Below are positions 46,141 to 60,366 of a stretch of 64,000 nt of DNA, piece by piece (the stretch's first letter is position 1; each line of letters opens with the position of its first letter). Location: contig CM069450.1 of the NCBI GenBank assembly GCA_035610835.1, positions 31,409,551 through 31,473,550 of the forward strand. The letters are read 5' to 3'. A model generated the notes under the pieces. It searched no databases. It had not been told where the DNA came from and worked only from the letters and a program-made list of their open reading frames with translations. Position numbers and translations under genes: made by a program. This stretch comes from Ophiura sarsii (Eukaryota; Echinodermata; Ophiuroidea; Amphilepidida; Ophiuridae).

Positions 46141-47211
46141 TTCATTTTCGAACTTAGCATTTTTCACAAAGTGTCCAGACCTTGCGTGCACACGTTCAAT
46201 CATTATACGACCTGAGGTTGTCTGATTGGATTTATTTTCAACCTTAGGTTGTGTTATTGAACAATCACTCTTATCATGTCAGAGCAACAAACGTGGAATT
46301 CATTCACATCTACAAATGCGTTCACCGTGATACGGTATTTTCCTGTTTTCCTCCATCGGCACTAATGAGTAGTAGGCATTATACGATTAGCCATGAATAC
46401 AAAGTTATATCATCACTCTCTGGTTGAACCATGCAGTGTTATTTACCCGTCATCATGAATACATACAACACCTGCCGTTGTATATAATTGGAGTCATAAA
46501 AGAGGGCAAAACATAAATTTGACATAATTCTAAACAAGATTTGAAAATGTTGAAGACAAACAATTTGGAAGATGGAGGTGTTTTGTTATATTTTGTATTA
46601 ACAAAATCCTTTCCTTGAAATGACTTAACATTTTGCACTATCTGTTTGTTCTAAATACCTAACTGTCTGTTCCAAATATATATAGAGTGTCTTTAAAGAT
46701 CAGGTTCACTGTTTTCAGTGACATGTTCACATTTACCACACAATTACACCACCAATATTGGGCCATTAAATATTGATATGTTCGTACTAAACATGGAAAA
46801 CTGTGCCTATAGGAAAGCGTATAAGTCAAAATAAATAGGCTACTGTAACATGTACAGATAATTCTATAAATGAACTCGTATACAACCAAGTGTCTTGGTT
46901 TTGTGTCCCCGTTTTAAATCCCCGTCTACATCACAAATGTTCTTGACTAAAGACATCGCAATTGCCTGAATTTAAATCGGACAAAAACACAGCTGTACCA
47001 CACGTTCCATTTCCCCCAGCAAATTCCAGGCTGTACGGGCTAACAGTATCGAATAGTAGAATAGTGTTGTGACATTTTAACTCTAGAAACGTGTAGAAGA
47101 GCCACTATCCATTGTAGTACCGTACATCACAAGTTTGTTAAGCGCATTTGGTACCTTCACATTTGGACATTTAAAAAAGCACTATTGAGAAACCTAAGCA
47201 ATTAAGGGGGT

Positions 47212-47872
47212 CACATCCCTTAGAAATTTGAAATTTGGGACATAATAGCAACCGCCCTCTGTTGATTTTTTATCACAAAAAAGTGCAGGTGTTTTGAGCC
47301 TGGTGGCGTTATTCATAGATGACAATATATACGACCACAGGCCTACATGTTATAAACATAGGTCGCTACAGGTGTTGAAACAATGAAAGGTGACATTAAA
47401 TTAGAGAATTCACCAATGATAGATCTTAGATCATTGACGCATTGGATGAAGAAAATACTGAACTTCAACGCTAAACATTTTCGTGGAGAATTGCTCATCA
47501 GAAGAAATACAGCAGCTGCTTAAACTTTCCTAATTTGTCTTCATCATATTTAATTTTCATGCATTACCATGCGTTGAGCTTCGTCAATTTCTCAGCAATT
47601 TTGTGTATAGATCGTTAAAATCGGCTAACTAAATCGTCTATTATAGTGACACCAGTAATCGATTTTGAGAATGTAATACCTATAGATTATAATCTTGCGC
47701 TCCTCTGGCAGTTCCCTCCGTAGCTCAATCGATAAGAGCGCTGTCTATGAATGCAAAGATTGCTGTGCTGCTGCTGGTTCGAATCCGCTTAGAATCACTT
47801 TTTTTTATAAAGTAAAGCAACACGCAAGTCAAACGAGGGCGTCTTGAAAATAATTCCTCTCTAAGGGATGTG
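47212..47872. mobile_element. TIR element carrying a tRNA-like segment
   Basis: The ends CACATCCCTTAGA (47212-47224) and its inverse (47860-47872) are perfect 13-bp repeats, and GGGT abuts both sides. Removing the insert and one GGGT restores the sequence of element E at 30156 with one change. About 660 bp. The interior holds a tRNA-like block at 47714-47797. No coding frame. The superfamily is undetermined. Confidence 0.75.
47714..47797 (+). pseudogene. tRNA-like sequence (tRNA pseudogene or SINE head)
   Basis: An A-box-like TAGCTCAATCGATAAGAGCG forms a perfect D stem (GCTC/GAGC), and a perfect B box GGTTCGAATCC lies about 54 bases on. The putative acceptor strands (CCCTCCG and TAGAATC) do not pair, the T stem is poor and no clean anticodon stem forms, so it is not a working tRNA. 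A T-run follows at 47799. A tRNA-derived SINE remnant is the likeliest reading. Confidence 0.5.
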
Positions 47873-49434
47873 GGGTGTTAACCCCAAAATATGAAAGTTG
47901 ATGTCTATTCATTAAGGGAACCATAAAAACATGATATTTATCAAGCCTGTAACTTTGAACTATTATTGTGATGTGTATTATACGTGTATACAGTTTTGAA
48001 AGGAAATGAGCCGGATACTCATTTTTTGGCTCAACAATATTTTGTGGACAACGTAGCAAAATCAGTTTTTAGTAAAAAATGCCGAAATTGCACCACAATC
48101 ATCATAAAACACATCTCTAGGAATGGGGTTTTTTAAACATAAATAATGATAACATTTAATTTTGACCAAAAAGTGCCAAAAATGACCCCAAATTTTGAGC
48201 ATTATAAATTTTTGTCAACATTAAACGAAAATCAGCATTTTTTGTTAAATTTGAGCAAAAAAAAGGATTTTCCGACTCATTTCCTTTTCAAAAATGTATA
48301 CTTTTATATACATCACATTAATAGTTCAAAATTACAGCGCTTGATAAATATCATGTTCATCTTAATGAATAGACATCAAGAACGGATCATCGAAACTTTG
48401 ACGAAACAATCCGAAAAACCAAACAACAAGTGCTTCATATCCAATGATGACCCGTTATTGTCACCATTAGTTATACACTTTTGAATGCTGTATATAAAAG
48501 CCATACCAAACGAAGTCTTCTATTTTGGGATAATCTTATGGATTTACAAGAGAGTTGCTGCTCTCTGAACTAATTTTGTATCGTCTCTAACTAATTACAT
48601 TAAGTTAAAATGGGTTCAGTGTCATTGTTTAATGTTGTCCGTTGTTAATCTAATGTTTAATTTTAAAAGGATACCGAAACAAAAAATGAATTGTAGGCTA
48701 TATATTGTAAATTGGAATGTTCTTTCCACACAATTGTGATATTTACGACCATGGATTCGTCCTAAAGACGACGAAAGCGTGAATGTAGTCGTCAGTTTTA
48801 ACCCCTCGCGATTTTATCTTTCGAATAAGATCTACCTTTGTCAAGAGAATAAGATGTTTGTGTTTTACATGTACACAAATGTACACTAATTTGTAGACTA
48901 CCATAAAACTTGGAAGTGGAAGCTATATTACAGTTAGTAACTATCACATGAAGTTTTGCTATATATTTTCAAAGGCATAGCGATTCCAGATGAATGAGGT
49001 AGAAACATTTTTTTCTAATTATTTGTAATTCATGTTATGCAATTGATTACACAGAACATTTCTTTTTCTTCTGCTAATAGGTTATCTTTCTTCTGTAAAT
49101 AGGTTCTTGCTCTTCTATAATTATGTTCCTTTTCTTTTGCAAATAGGTCCTTTTTCTTTTTAAAGCCACCAGCTTTTACTCTAAAGTTTTGACTTTATTT
49201 GAGGGTACCCCGTTGTAAATGTCACACTCACACACCCTGTATATTCAGTGAATGCATATAATATTTCCACTTCCTAAATGTAAATATAGAACTAGGGTGG
49301 AGGGTGGCGTCCCATAGGCAGGGGAACACGGAGCGGAAAGTACGCTGAATCGATAAATTGTCACAATTAGTGTTAAATGAGTTCAGGGCCCGAAGGGCCT
49401 GCATGTACACAGAAGCGCGCCCGGGTGTAATGAT

Positions 49435-49950
49435 ATGCATTGCTATCTACTACAGATAGCACAAATCTCTCGTAAAATAGTGTTGGAGTAGGCTGTTCTG
49501 GTTTGAGTGAGAACTTCGAATTTGTGGAAGTGCGTCGTCCATTCTTATGTGCGCTAAATAGCACACTTTCTGCATGGTCAACTGTTGCTGGCAGAGTGTG
49601 TTGTTAGACTGATTACTATGGTTAGTGGATGACCTTCGTATATCTATATAGCGCATGGAACATTGCTGTTAGGTATCTACTAAGCTCAGAATTGCATACA
49701 AATTATTGTAAATAAAAAAGTATTGCTTTGTTCTTTGTTATCAATCAACTGAGGTATACTATGTTACATGTACACAATTATGGTTGGCGTAATCATTAGC
49801 TTCATTGGGCAGTATCATATTTTGCCACTATGGTGTCTTTTGTTTTGTTTATATCTATACATGTTATACCTCAGCATAGATGTATGTGTTTATGTATGTA
49901 TATACTTCCGCACCCGCCGATCCGAGGACATTTGTCTATACCAGCCGGAA
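49435..49950. repeat. Repeat G, copy 1
   Basis: Nearly identical to 54470-54985 (GTAAAATAGTGTTGGAGTAG). It forms the left edge of two consecutive module runs in unit 2 and has no counterpart at 28360 in unit 1. The 62-codon frames shared by both copies simply follow the duplication. Confidence 0.85.
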
Positions 49951-51831
49951 ATGTGACGACATTTTTTGAATTTTTTACCAAAAACAGATTTTGTTAGGTT
50001 GTCTGAAAATGTTTGGCGCCAATAAAGTGATTTTTGGGCAAAAAAGTAAAAATCACTATTGTAAGTGAAATTTGATACCAAAAGTTGATTCTCTGATTTA
50101 TTTTATTAACAAAATGTATACTTTTATGCACATCACATTTATAGTTTAAAAGTTACAGTGCTTGATAGATTTGGCGCCAAAAAGGGTTGACACTTCCTTA
50201 GCAGATAGCTGTACGACGTTATGTGATACTCATGCGCCAGATACCCCAACCATCGTTTCTCATAATATTTACTGCATCCCTGTTCATAGGAATAGAGTTT
50301 GGGGTTTGTGTATGGTGTATACACTTGGCATGGCTGAGAATGTAATGCGCATTCAATGCATCTCTACGAGTACCCCTCATAAAATCAACATAAAACATTT
50401 ATGATATCACTCGCCATGCATATTTTAAATGGTCAAGATATGGTCTAATGGCGATCTATGGACGGTCAGGAAATCGGAATCTTCTCTTTGCTCTTGTTAC
50501 CTTTGATTTTGAAAACACCACCCATCATTTGCTAAATCGAACTAAATGGAGAGGAAATGGTACTCCTTTTCCACTTGCCATACATTATAAAGATGCACCA
50601 ATCAACTTAACACATTTTTACGTTTAGTATCACCATGGTTTTGTAGCTTTATATTAGATTGAATGCCATTTAACATGACAAGTATGCGATGAGGTTGTAT
50701 TTCTGCACTTGTGCCTGTTGGGTTTATAAACATGAACTACATAGAACATTTTAATGTTAGCTATGTAATTTCTGTTTATAAACCTGACAGGTTCGATGAT
50801 AAGCAACTTCTTGACGTTTAAAGAACGAGTTCATCTCCCCTTTCGTATACTCCAAATTGGTTTATCCGTCGAACTATCACTCTTATCATGTCAGAACAAC
50901 AAACGTGGAATTCATTCACATCTACGAATGCGTTCACCGTGATACGGTACTTTTCCTGTTTGCCTCTATCCGCACTAATGAGTAGGCATTATACGATTAG
51001 CCATGAATACAAAGTTATATCATCACTCTCTGGTTGAACCATGCAGTGTTATTTACCTGTCATCATGAATACATACAACACCTGCCGTTGTATATTGAAG
51101 TCATAAAAGAGGGCAAAACATAAATTTGACATAATTCTAAAAAAGATTTTAAAATGTTGAAGACAAACAATTTGGAAGATGGAGGGTGTTTTGTTATATT
51201 TTGTATTAACAAAATCCTTTCCTTGCAAAATGACTTAACATTTTGCACTATCTGTTTGTTCTAAATACCTAACTGTCTGTTCCAAATATATATAGAGTGT
51301 CTTTAAAGATCAGGTTCACTGTTTCCAGTGACATGTTTACATTTATACCACACAATTACACCACCAATATTTGGCCATTGGATATTGATATGTTCGTACT
51401 AAACATTGAAAACTGTGCTTATAGAAAAACGCATGAGTCAAAATAAATAGGCTACTGTAACATGTACAGATAATTCTATAAATAAACTCGTATACCACCA
51501 AGTGTTTTGGTTTTGTGTCCCCGTATCAAATCCCCCGTCTACCATGTCTACATCACAAATGCTCTTGACTATATAAAGACATCGCAATTGCCTGAATTAA
51601 AATCGGACAAAAACACAGCTGTACCACACGTTCCATTTCCCCCAGCAAATTCCAGGCTGTACGGGCTAATAGTATCGAATAGTAGAATAGTGTTATGACA
51701 TTTTAACTCTAGAAACGTGTAGAAGAGCCATTATCCATTGTAGTACTATACCGTACATCACGATTTTGTTAAGCGCATTTGCTACCTTCACACTTGGACA
51801 TTTAAAAAACACTATTGAGAATCCTAGGGAA

Positions 51832-52250
51832 TTAAGGGGGTATGAAATTTATCAAGCGCTGTAACGTTTGAGCTACTGATGTGATGTTTATTATAAGTGT
51901 ATATTTTTGGAAATGAAATGAGCCAGAGACTCATATTTTGGCTAAACAGTTGTAGCAAAATCAGTTTTTGGTAAAAAAAACACCGAAATTGCACCACAAT
52001 CATCGAAAGACACGTCTCTAGGAATGGTTTTTTTAAAATAAATATTTTTAGCTTCCAATTTTGACCAAAAAGTGACAAAAATGATCACACATTTTGATTT
52101 TTTGTCTTTAAATTTGATGCAATAAACCGGATTCGTCGACTCATTTCCTTTTCAAAAATGTATACTTTTATAATATGCATCACATTTATAATTTATTTCA
52201 AAATTACAGTGCTTGATAAATATCATGTTTTGGGGTTGACACACCCTTAA
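51832..52250. mobile_element. TIR element E, copy 3
   Basis: TTAA-GGGGG at 51832-51840 and CACACCCTTAA at 52240-52250. Uninterrupted, with a small deletion just inside the left end relative to 30152. Confidence 0.78.
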
Positions 52251-53719
52251 TGTATAGACATCGAAAACAGATCATCGAAACTTTGACGAACCAATCCGAG
52301 GACACTAAATTGAAAAAAGTATTGAAAAACAAACAACACGTGGTGCATCCATTGTTAATCATATCCAATGAAAACTCGGTTATTGTCACCATTAGTTATA
52401 AACTTTTGAATGCTGTATAGGCCTATAAAAAGGCCATACCAAAGGTAGTCTTCTAATTTGTTATAAACTTATGGATTTACAAGGGAGTTGCTCTGTGAAT
52501 TAAATTTTTATTGTCTCTAACTAATTTCGTTAAGTTAAAGTGGGGTTCAGTATCGTTGTTTAAATGTTGTCCTTTGTTAATCTAATGTTTAATTTTAAAA
52601 GGGTACCGAAACAAAAAATGAATTGTAGGCTAGTTATTGTAATTTTCGACACATTTGTGGTGATATTTACGATTATGGATTCATCCTATCCTATAGACGA
52701 CGAAAGAGTAAATGTAGTCGCCAGTTTTAACCCCTCGCGATTTTATCTTTCGAATAAGATCTACCTTTGTCAAGAGAATAAGATGTTTGTGTTTTACATG
52801 TACACGAACGTACACTAATTTGTAGACTACCATAAAACTTGAATATGGAAGCTATTACAGTTAGTAACTATCCCATGAAGTTTTGCTATATATCTTCAAA
52901 GGCATAGCAATTCCAGATGAATGAGGTAGAAACATTTGTTTCTAATTATTTGTAATTCATGTAATGTAATTGATTACACAGAACATATCTTTTTCTTCTT
53001 AAAGCCTCAAGGTTTTACTCTAAAGTTTTGATCTTATTTTAAAGGAAACACAAGGTCCCATTTCTTGAGGGTACCCCGTTGTTAATGTCACACTCACCCT
53101 GTATATTCAGTGAATGAGTTAATGTATACAATTTCCTTAATGTAAATATAGAACTAGGGTAGAGGGTGGCGTCCCAAAGGCAGGGGAACACGGAGCGGAA
53201 AGTACGTTAAATCGATAAATTGTCATAATTAGTGTTAAATGAGTTCAGGGCCCTTCGGGCCTGCAAGGACACAGAAGTGTGCCCGGGTGTAAGCCGAAAC
53301 AATTTAGGTGTATCATTGTGTTAGTTTAACAGTAAATTTTACTGTTCGACACTCACAGAATAAATCTTCATGATAAAAAAATTCCCTCTATAATCAACAC
53401 ATCATATTTTTAATTGTAAGAAACTAGAACTACAACTATTGCTCTATTGTAAATAACAGAATTTATAACTCATAAATAAATATTATATATTATAATATGA
53501 TCATTGCATTTTACTATAGACCTTTCACTTGAAAATGATGGTGCATGGCACTGTAATGACATGCAATTTTCAGTGGAAATGTCAGAATAGAATAATCTCG
53601 TTTATTTCTCCCCAAATTGTTTAAAATGTTCATCTGTTTGTTTGTAACAATGATTCTTTATCTAATTTCCCGTGTCAATACAAGTTGATTAGAATATCCA
53701 TTCGTTTAACATCCCCGTT

Positions 53720-54465
53720 GCACGATGTTTACGTAAAACCAGGTCGATTGTGTATGTGTTCCATCAACCTCTGCATAGTTCTTCTGTTTTACCATTAATG
53801 CGTGTATTTCTATCGGATTTTAAGACAATTCCTCACCGATTTATGTTTGACAGTGCTCGAATGACATAGGCCTTCCTTTTGTAATTTAGATTGATTGATG
53901 TTAATAGCGCTATAACGACATGTTTCAAATAATGTACACATTTTGGAGATTATCAAACAATGTACGTTGTTTCTTATTTTTACTGAAGGGCTCAGAGGCA
54001 CATAGCAAATACAAGGGAAAAGTGTACGTCTCCCATTTAAGGCAAAACAAATTGTTGCGTTGCCCTCAAGTGCCAAAAATCTTGAGGTCGGGTCGGTCGG
54101 TTTTTTCTGACTAATATTACTTACAGACCGTGGCTGTCGTTGTTCGTGTCAAGACAAAATTGGTAAATGTCAATTGTACTAATGTTTCTAGTGTGATAAT
54201 AGTTTTAAAACTATTTCTTCAAGCAAACTTATTTACTTCAAACAGAAAATATTAATATTGTGACAATTTGTGTAAAATTTAAATCTTAAAAAATGGCAAC
54301 ACAACAACATGTTGCCTAACCATGTTGTTACTGTAACATATCTACTGAGATCTGAGACTAATATACCTAAACAATAGTCTCAGACTGAAATATGCGCAAT
54401 CTAGAAGCTAGAAAATAATTATTGCTGAATTATTCTTATTTGTGCTTTCTTAGCGTTTTACAGTG
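53720..54465. other. Module-edge sequence, mostly unassigned
   Basis: 53720-53890 still resembles 34900-35090 in parts. The rest to 54465 has no copy I can see in the window. The 88-codon minus frame (53810-54076) has no recognisable family. Confidence 0.4.
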
Positions 54466-54469
54466 CATT

Positions 54470-54985
54470 GATATGCATTGTTATCTACTGCAGATAGCAC
54501 AAATCTCTGGTAAAATAGTGTTGGAGTAGGCTGTTCTGGTGTGAGTGGTATCTTCGAATTTGTTGAAGTGCTTCGTACATTCCTATGTACGCTAAATAGC
54601 TCACTGTCTGCATGGTCAACTATAGCTGGCAGAGTGTGTTGTTGGACTGATTACTAGGGTTTGTAGATGATCTTCGTATTTCTATATCGCGCATGGAACA
54701 TTGCTGTTAGGTATCTACTAAGCTCAGAATTGCATACAAATTATTGTAAATAAAAAAGTATTGCATTGTTCTTTGATATCAATCAACTGAGGTATACCAT
54801 GTTACATGTACACAATTATGGTTAGCGTAATCATTAGCTTCATTGGGCAGTATCATATTTTGCCACTATGGTGTCTTTTGTTTTGTTTATATCTATACAT
54901 GTTATACCTCAGCATAGATGTATGTGTTTATGTAGGGGTGTACTTGCGCACCCGACAATCCGATGACATTTGTCTATACCAGCCG
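54470..54985. repeat. Repeat G, copy 2
   Basis: See the 49435 copy. It continues into the first module (54990-56030), which then breaks at about 56030. Confidence 0.85.
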
Positions 54986-56846
54986 GACATTTGAGGATTT
55001 TTTTTGAAATTTTTGTCTGAAAATGCGCCAATAAAGTGATTTTGGACAAAAATGGAAAAATCACTATCACTAAATTTGATACCAAAAGTGGATTCTCTGA
55101 TTAATTTCATTAACAAAATGTATACTTTTATGTACATCACATTTATAGTTTAAAAGTTACAGTGCTTGATAAATTTGGCGCCAAAAAGTGTTGACACTTC
55201 CCTAGCAGATAGCTGTACGACGTTAGGTGATACTCATGCGCCAGATACCCCAACCCTCGTTTCTCATAATATTTACTGCATCCCTGTTCATAAGATTAGA
55301 GTTTGGGGTTTGTGCATGGTGTATACACTTGGCATGGCTGAGAACGTGATGCGCATTCAATGCATCTCTAAACGAGTACCCCTCATAAAATCAACATAAA
55401 ATATTTATGATATCACTCGCCATGCATATTTTGAATGGTCAAGATATGGTCTAATGGCGATCTATGGACGGTCAGGAGATCGGAATCTTCTCTTCCTCAT
55501 CATTTGCTAAATCGAACCAAATGGAGAGGAAATGGTACTCCTTGTCCACTTGCCATACATTATAAAGATGCACCAATCAACTAAACACATTTTTACGTTT
55601 AGTATCACCATGGTTTTGTAGATTTGTATTATATTGAATGCCATTTAACATGACAAGTATGCGATGAGGTTGTATTTCTGCACTTGTGCCTGTTGGGTTT
55701 ATAAACATGAACTACATAGAACATTTTAATGTTAGCTATGTAATTCCTATTTATAAACCTGACAGGTTCGATGATAAGCAACTTCTTGACGTTTAAAGAA
55801 CGAGTTCATCTTCCCTTTCGTATACTGCAAATTGGTTTATCCGTCGAACAATCACTCTTATCATGTCAGAACAACAAACGTGGAATTAATTCACACCTAC
55901 GAAAGCGTTCACCGTGATACGGTACTTTTCCTGTTTTCCCCTAACGGCACTAATGAGTAGGCATTATACGATTAGCCATGAATACAAAGTTATATCATCA
56001 CTCTCTGATTGAACCATGCAGTGTTATTTACATTTGTGTGCTCGTCCCTCTGTATACTTTCGGGTATCCTCCTGATTGTGGTTCGCTACACTGTTTCAGT
56101 TGGGACCGTGTTCGTATATTGTATATAATCAAAAGTAGTCTATTCGTTATTACACAAAATACCCTAAATTGTGCTGTCTTCAGTAGATAGCAATATCTTT
56201 CGTGTATTATAACTTTTCTTTCTTATTTCCTCATGATTAATGTTTTGCTCCTTATCAACAGATAATATTGTCTTAAGTCAATAACGCGATGGGTTTCAGT
56301 GTTTTCGTAACTTAATGTCCCAACTGTCACACAAATCAAGTAAAAGTGTGAAAACGTCAAATAGTAACACACAACGAAATGCGTTTGAAATGTCGCAATC
56401 TTATTTTACTATTTGATACTTTTATACAGCCTGTCATGTGCTAGGGGAAATGGAACATATGGTACTTTTTCGTTTTTTGTATGTGATTTGAATTCAGGCA
56501 ATTGAGATGTCTGTCTGAAGTCAAGTACGTTTCTGATCTGATGAAATGGGGACACAAAACCATAACACTTGGTTATAGTGTTTACTGATAGTTTTCTATA
56601 CGTGTTATTTATAGATTCATAGTTTTCGAGTTGTATCGTACAATGTATGTGTTTCTCTAAGTACATTTGTTTTATGAAATGGAGACATTAAGTTTGCTTA
56701 TGAAAAGTGGTATTGGCAAAGACAAACAATGCTCTTTCGGCAAATTATTGGTGCCGAGAAAAGGGGACAAAAAGAAGGAAAAATAAATGTTATTCAAAAT
56801 CAAACCACTTTGAGATGAAACGGTATATCCTTGGTGAAGAACATTT

Positions 56847-57152
56847 CAGTTGCGTAGCTAGGGGGGGGGGGGGGGGGGGGGGGGGCAGGGTGGCCGTTGC
56901 CACCTCAACTGCCACCCCTGACAGAACAAAATCCTTAAACGCCCTTTGTGCGCCGCCCCAAGCCCTATTGTGCCCCGCCCCATTCTCCGGATGTGTGTAT
57001 AGGCATTATGACATCTTACATGGACCATTTTTCGTGTATGTTTTGTGTAAAACCTGCCCCCCCCTCTCTGAGCTGACTGCAAAAATATTGAGGGCAACCT
57101 TTTGCGAAAATGTCGTAATTCTTGCCCCGGAAAAAATCTTAGCTACGCCACT
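56847..57152. mobile_element. CAGTTGCGTAGC-ended element, copy 2
   Basis: Ends CAGTTGCGTAGCTA and GCTACGCCACTG. The G run has 25 bases (56861-56885) against 29 in copy 1, and the body differs by small indels. Confidence 0.78.
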
Positions 57153-57723
57153 GGGGCATTCATAAGTTAGACTAGTGTAAAGACCTCATTACGAAATAAA
57201 GCCATGGTATCTTACACCAAGGATAAACCGGTGAAACATGTCATATTAGTAGCAGAGTGTTGCCTATAATTATAGGATTTTAATGAGTAAACCTTTTATT
57301 TTTGTCGAAAAATCAACGATTTATGGCGGTCGCCCTCTTTGTGTCTCATCACTTGAAGATAACTGGCTCTCTAATTTGTTTTACATTTAAATGTTACTAC
57401 AGTAGATGTCCTTCGCTACACTTGTTTAATTTTCTTGTAGACAATTTATCAATTTAATATTAATATTTTTATATAATAAATACAAATTGTTCCCCCTCTG
57501 GTAAATGGATGACCCACTTTCAAAGCCATTTTAGTAAATTTATTGGTCTTAAATCCTAAATTTTGCGGTTTTTCACCAAAATCTTAGCAAAATCTGTCAA
57601 CTATAATAGGAAAATTATGGGTTTCCGGTAACATTTGGGTCCATTTCTCCCCGAAATTTGGTAAATGTTTGGGTCAATTTCCATTTTGCTGGCGGCACAT
57701 TCATACCAAAAAATATTTGAGTA

Positions 57724-57744
57724 CCCCCCCCCCCCCCCCCGGGG
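57724..57744. repeat. C17G4 run
   Basis: Seventeen C followed by four G. The paralogous 38440 region has a much shorter C run before GGGG, so this run expanded or its length is an assembly artefact. Confidence 0.85.
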
Positions 57745-58187
57745 CATCACGCTTAGTCAATGTAAATCATCAGCCATGCCAACTTGAATGAAATAACTTC
57801 TCAGTCCAGCAAATGATAATATGAACAGCAGGGCAAGGGTGCATTCAATAATGTAGTGAGAAGTAAGGACGGTTTATCTGGCGCATGAGTATTACATAAA
57901 ATCCGTATAATTGTATCAGCTATTCAACTCGTCTTTGTCACTACCCAAACCATCATGCTTTCCGTTTTCCAGACTGCTGTTTGTAAACCTAACAGTTCAT
58001 TTTCCCATGTGAGCTGACAACTATAGACTTGACTCTAATAATTGCAGTGCCCTCAAAACCGTATTTGGGAGTCAATGACTTAGTTTAAAGGAGCGTTCCA
58101 GTGCCACTTATTTGTAAGTTACCATGGTTATATTGAAGTAAAACCTGTTCTAATAGCAATACGACGGGACATCTTCAAACAGCCATG

Positions 58188-58381
58188 TTAATACTTTCAA
58201 AAAATTTCAACATTATTTTAGTTCATCACCATTTTTGGAATCACTATGAGAAATGTTAAAACATAAGTACAAACATGCCTAGTATTGGTTCGGTTATCCT
58301 TGAGATAGACCTTGAAATTTGAGAAAAGTTTCTAAAAAATCTGTTTTGTTTACGGCAAAATTAATAGCCACGTGGAATGTG
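58188..58381. mobile_element. MITE C, copy 6, internally deleted
   Basis: Paralogue of 39437-39679 lacking about 50 bp just inside the left TIR. It otherwise keeps TTAA and the CCACGTGGAA right end. Confidence 0.82.
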
Positions 58382-59040
58382 ATCCATATTTAGTCTCTGT
58401 CAGCCCCTTTGACAATGAAGGCCGATGTTCATCCAACCTCAGGCTTCAAGACAGGTTGACATTCATGTTCAGAGATATTACACCAACTTTAACTCTACGT
58501 AAAAGGTCAAATAACTGTTCTAAGGAGATACGTCTGTCTGCTAAAGGGCCTTTTATACAGCCATGTAGTGAGACTAAATATGAGCAATATCTAATTTCCC
58601 AATCCAATGGCATTCAAGCTTGGAGTATATATCGGGTGATTCAGTGAAGAGCGAGAAATGAAAATGGCTCTTTAACGTTAAGTTGCTTATCATTAAGCTC
58701 TTAATGCAATATGTAAGTCATGTTTATAAACCCAACATACACAAGTAAAGACAAACAACCTCGCCTCACCGCATTAATGTTGAGTTAAATGGCATCTTGA
58801 TCTGATATAAAGTTACAAATCCATGATTATACTCAATATGCTTATTAATGCACGCATCTTTATATTTAGGTAGCAATTGGGTATGAAATCAGCCTTATCT
58901 ACATTCTGTTTTATTGAACAAGGGATGGGAGATGTTTTCAAAATCTAGAATAAAAAGGCCAAGAATAAATCCAGTATTTTGACCGTCCATAGGTCTCCAT
59001 TATACTCGCTCATAAAGTGATGTCTTGACTATTTAAGATG

Positions 59041-60300
59041 TGCTGTGCCTGACAATAGTTTCACATTAACTACTACCATGGCTACAATAGTTGTTTTACA
59101 TTAACTACCATGGCTACATGTGGTAGCGATGCTAAAAGATGTCTATATATCACGTTTGGGCAATGTAAAGACTTAACCATGGCAATTCTTTAAACTATAC
59201 GTATGCAATGAACAGGGCAAGGACCCAGTTAATAATGTAGTGAGAAGTTGGATTGGAGAAGGGTGATTGCTGGCTTATTAATATTACGTAACCGCCTTCA
59301 GCATTCTGTTTGGTATGATTAAATCCTGTCCACCCAAATAATCATGCTCGCGGATTTCCAAACTTATGTGTGTAAAGCTAACAGTTCACTGTCTCATGTG
59401 AACAAACAGCATAGACTTGGCTTTTTATTGTATTGGAGTACCGTAAAAGTATTGGAACTCAATGGCCTACTTGTAAGGTGTTCCAATAGTCCTTATCTTT
59501 CAACTATTTGATGTGAAAGATTAGGGTTTTACAGTTTCATTACAGTGATATCTGTAAAAATGCTTTCAGCATCACTGAAAAAAAGAAGAAGAAATATGTA
59601 GAAAACGTAATGACCTACACATTAGGCTACAAGGCCCGCTTAGCAGCGCTATAAATTCATGTAAATTGGTGCCCTAAAAACCGGCACCAAATTTAAATAT
59701 TCGCCTTCCATCAAAGCTGGTTGCTATATCACAACCGGCTGCAACATAATGGAAACTCACCCATGCAGTTAGCAAGTAGTACCGCTCGTACACGCTCCGA
59801 ATTTAAATATGATTGCCTGGTTGTACATGCGCATTGGGCAATCATCTCGTAGTAATTGATAACAACAGGTTTACCAGACCGAATTAATAGCGCTCCTAAG
59901 CGGGTAATTTATGTCATGTTATTTGGGACATGTCACTATAGTGCCATTTACATCAATCATTCTAAATTTAAAAGGTTGACCTATGATGTCATACGAGAAT
60001 TGTCAATGATATATTATAAATCTGCAAGGAATTGTCTTAAAATCATAAATCAGAAGATACACGGCTATGTGTTTTGAACTCGCCACCCTTCCCGTTGCAT
60101 GTCCACATTTTTACATTTTACACCATCTGAGATTCGAATTAGCATATCGCAATAACTACTTGTTCTACCCCATAAAAAGTGTATATTTTCTGAACGGTAA
60201 TCTCACAAGAAATCAAAATATGCTATTGAAATTGAGATAGGACCTAATGGTAACATGTTGTGATTAAGAATGTTCAAAGAATATCGATTTTTTCATATTT
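59041..60300. other. Mostly unassigned spacer between modules 3 and 4
   Basis: 59050-59125 has a short duplication of ACTACCATGGCTACA. 59180-59420 is a diverged inverted repeat B relative. The remainder shows no repeat copy or credible frame. Confidence 0.4.
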
Positions 60301-60366
60301 TGATTAAAGCTCAATATTGAACGTAGAATTGGGAGCATTTTCTATATTCCCAATAGAGATTGTACA

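Larger units (their letters stand above)
47202..48365. mobile_element. TIR element E, copy 2, interrupted and altered
   Basis: The left TTAA-GGGGG end at 47202-47210 and the body from 47879 match 30152-30589. The right tip is lost. A short inverted piece of its own flank (GATGTCTATTCATTAAGGG) lies at about 47898. It is split by the 47212-47872 element. Confidence 0.7.
56030..59040. repeat. Third module, copy 2 (matches 36530-40330)
   Basis: Follows 36530-40330 closely but lacks the elements at 36886-37021 and 38574-39114 and has a shortened MITE C. It starts within the first module's ATTTAC, marking a rearrangement joint. Confidence 0.88.

Noticed and set aside
28519..55399. 72-80 codon frames shared by 28519, 50162 and 55166, and minus frames shared by 29389, 46453 and 51063
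   Set aside because: Conservation follows the recent duplication. Indels change the ends and no family is recognised.
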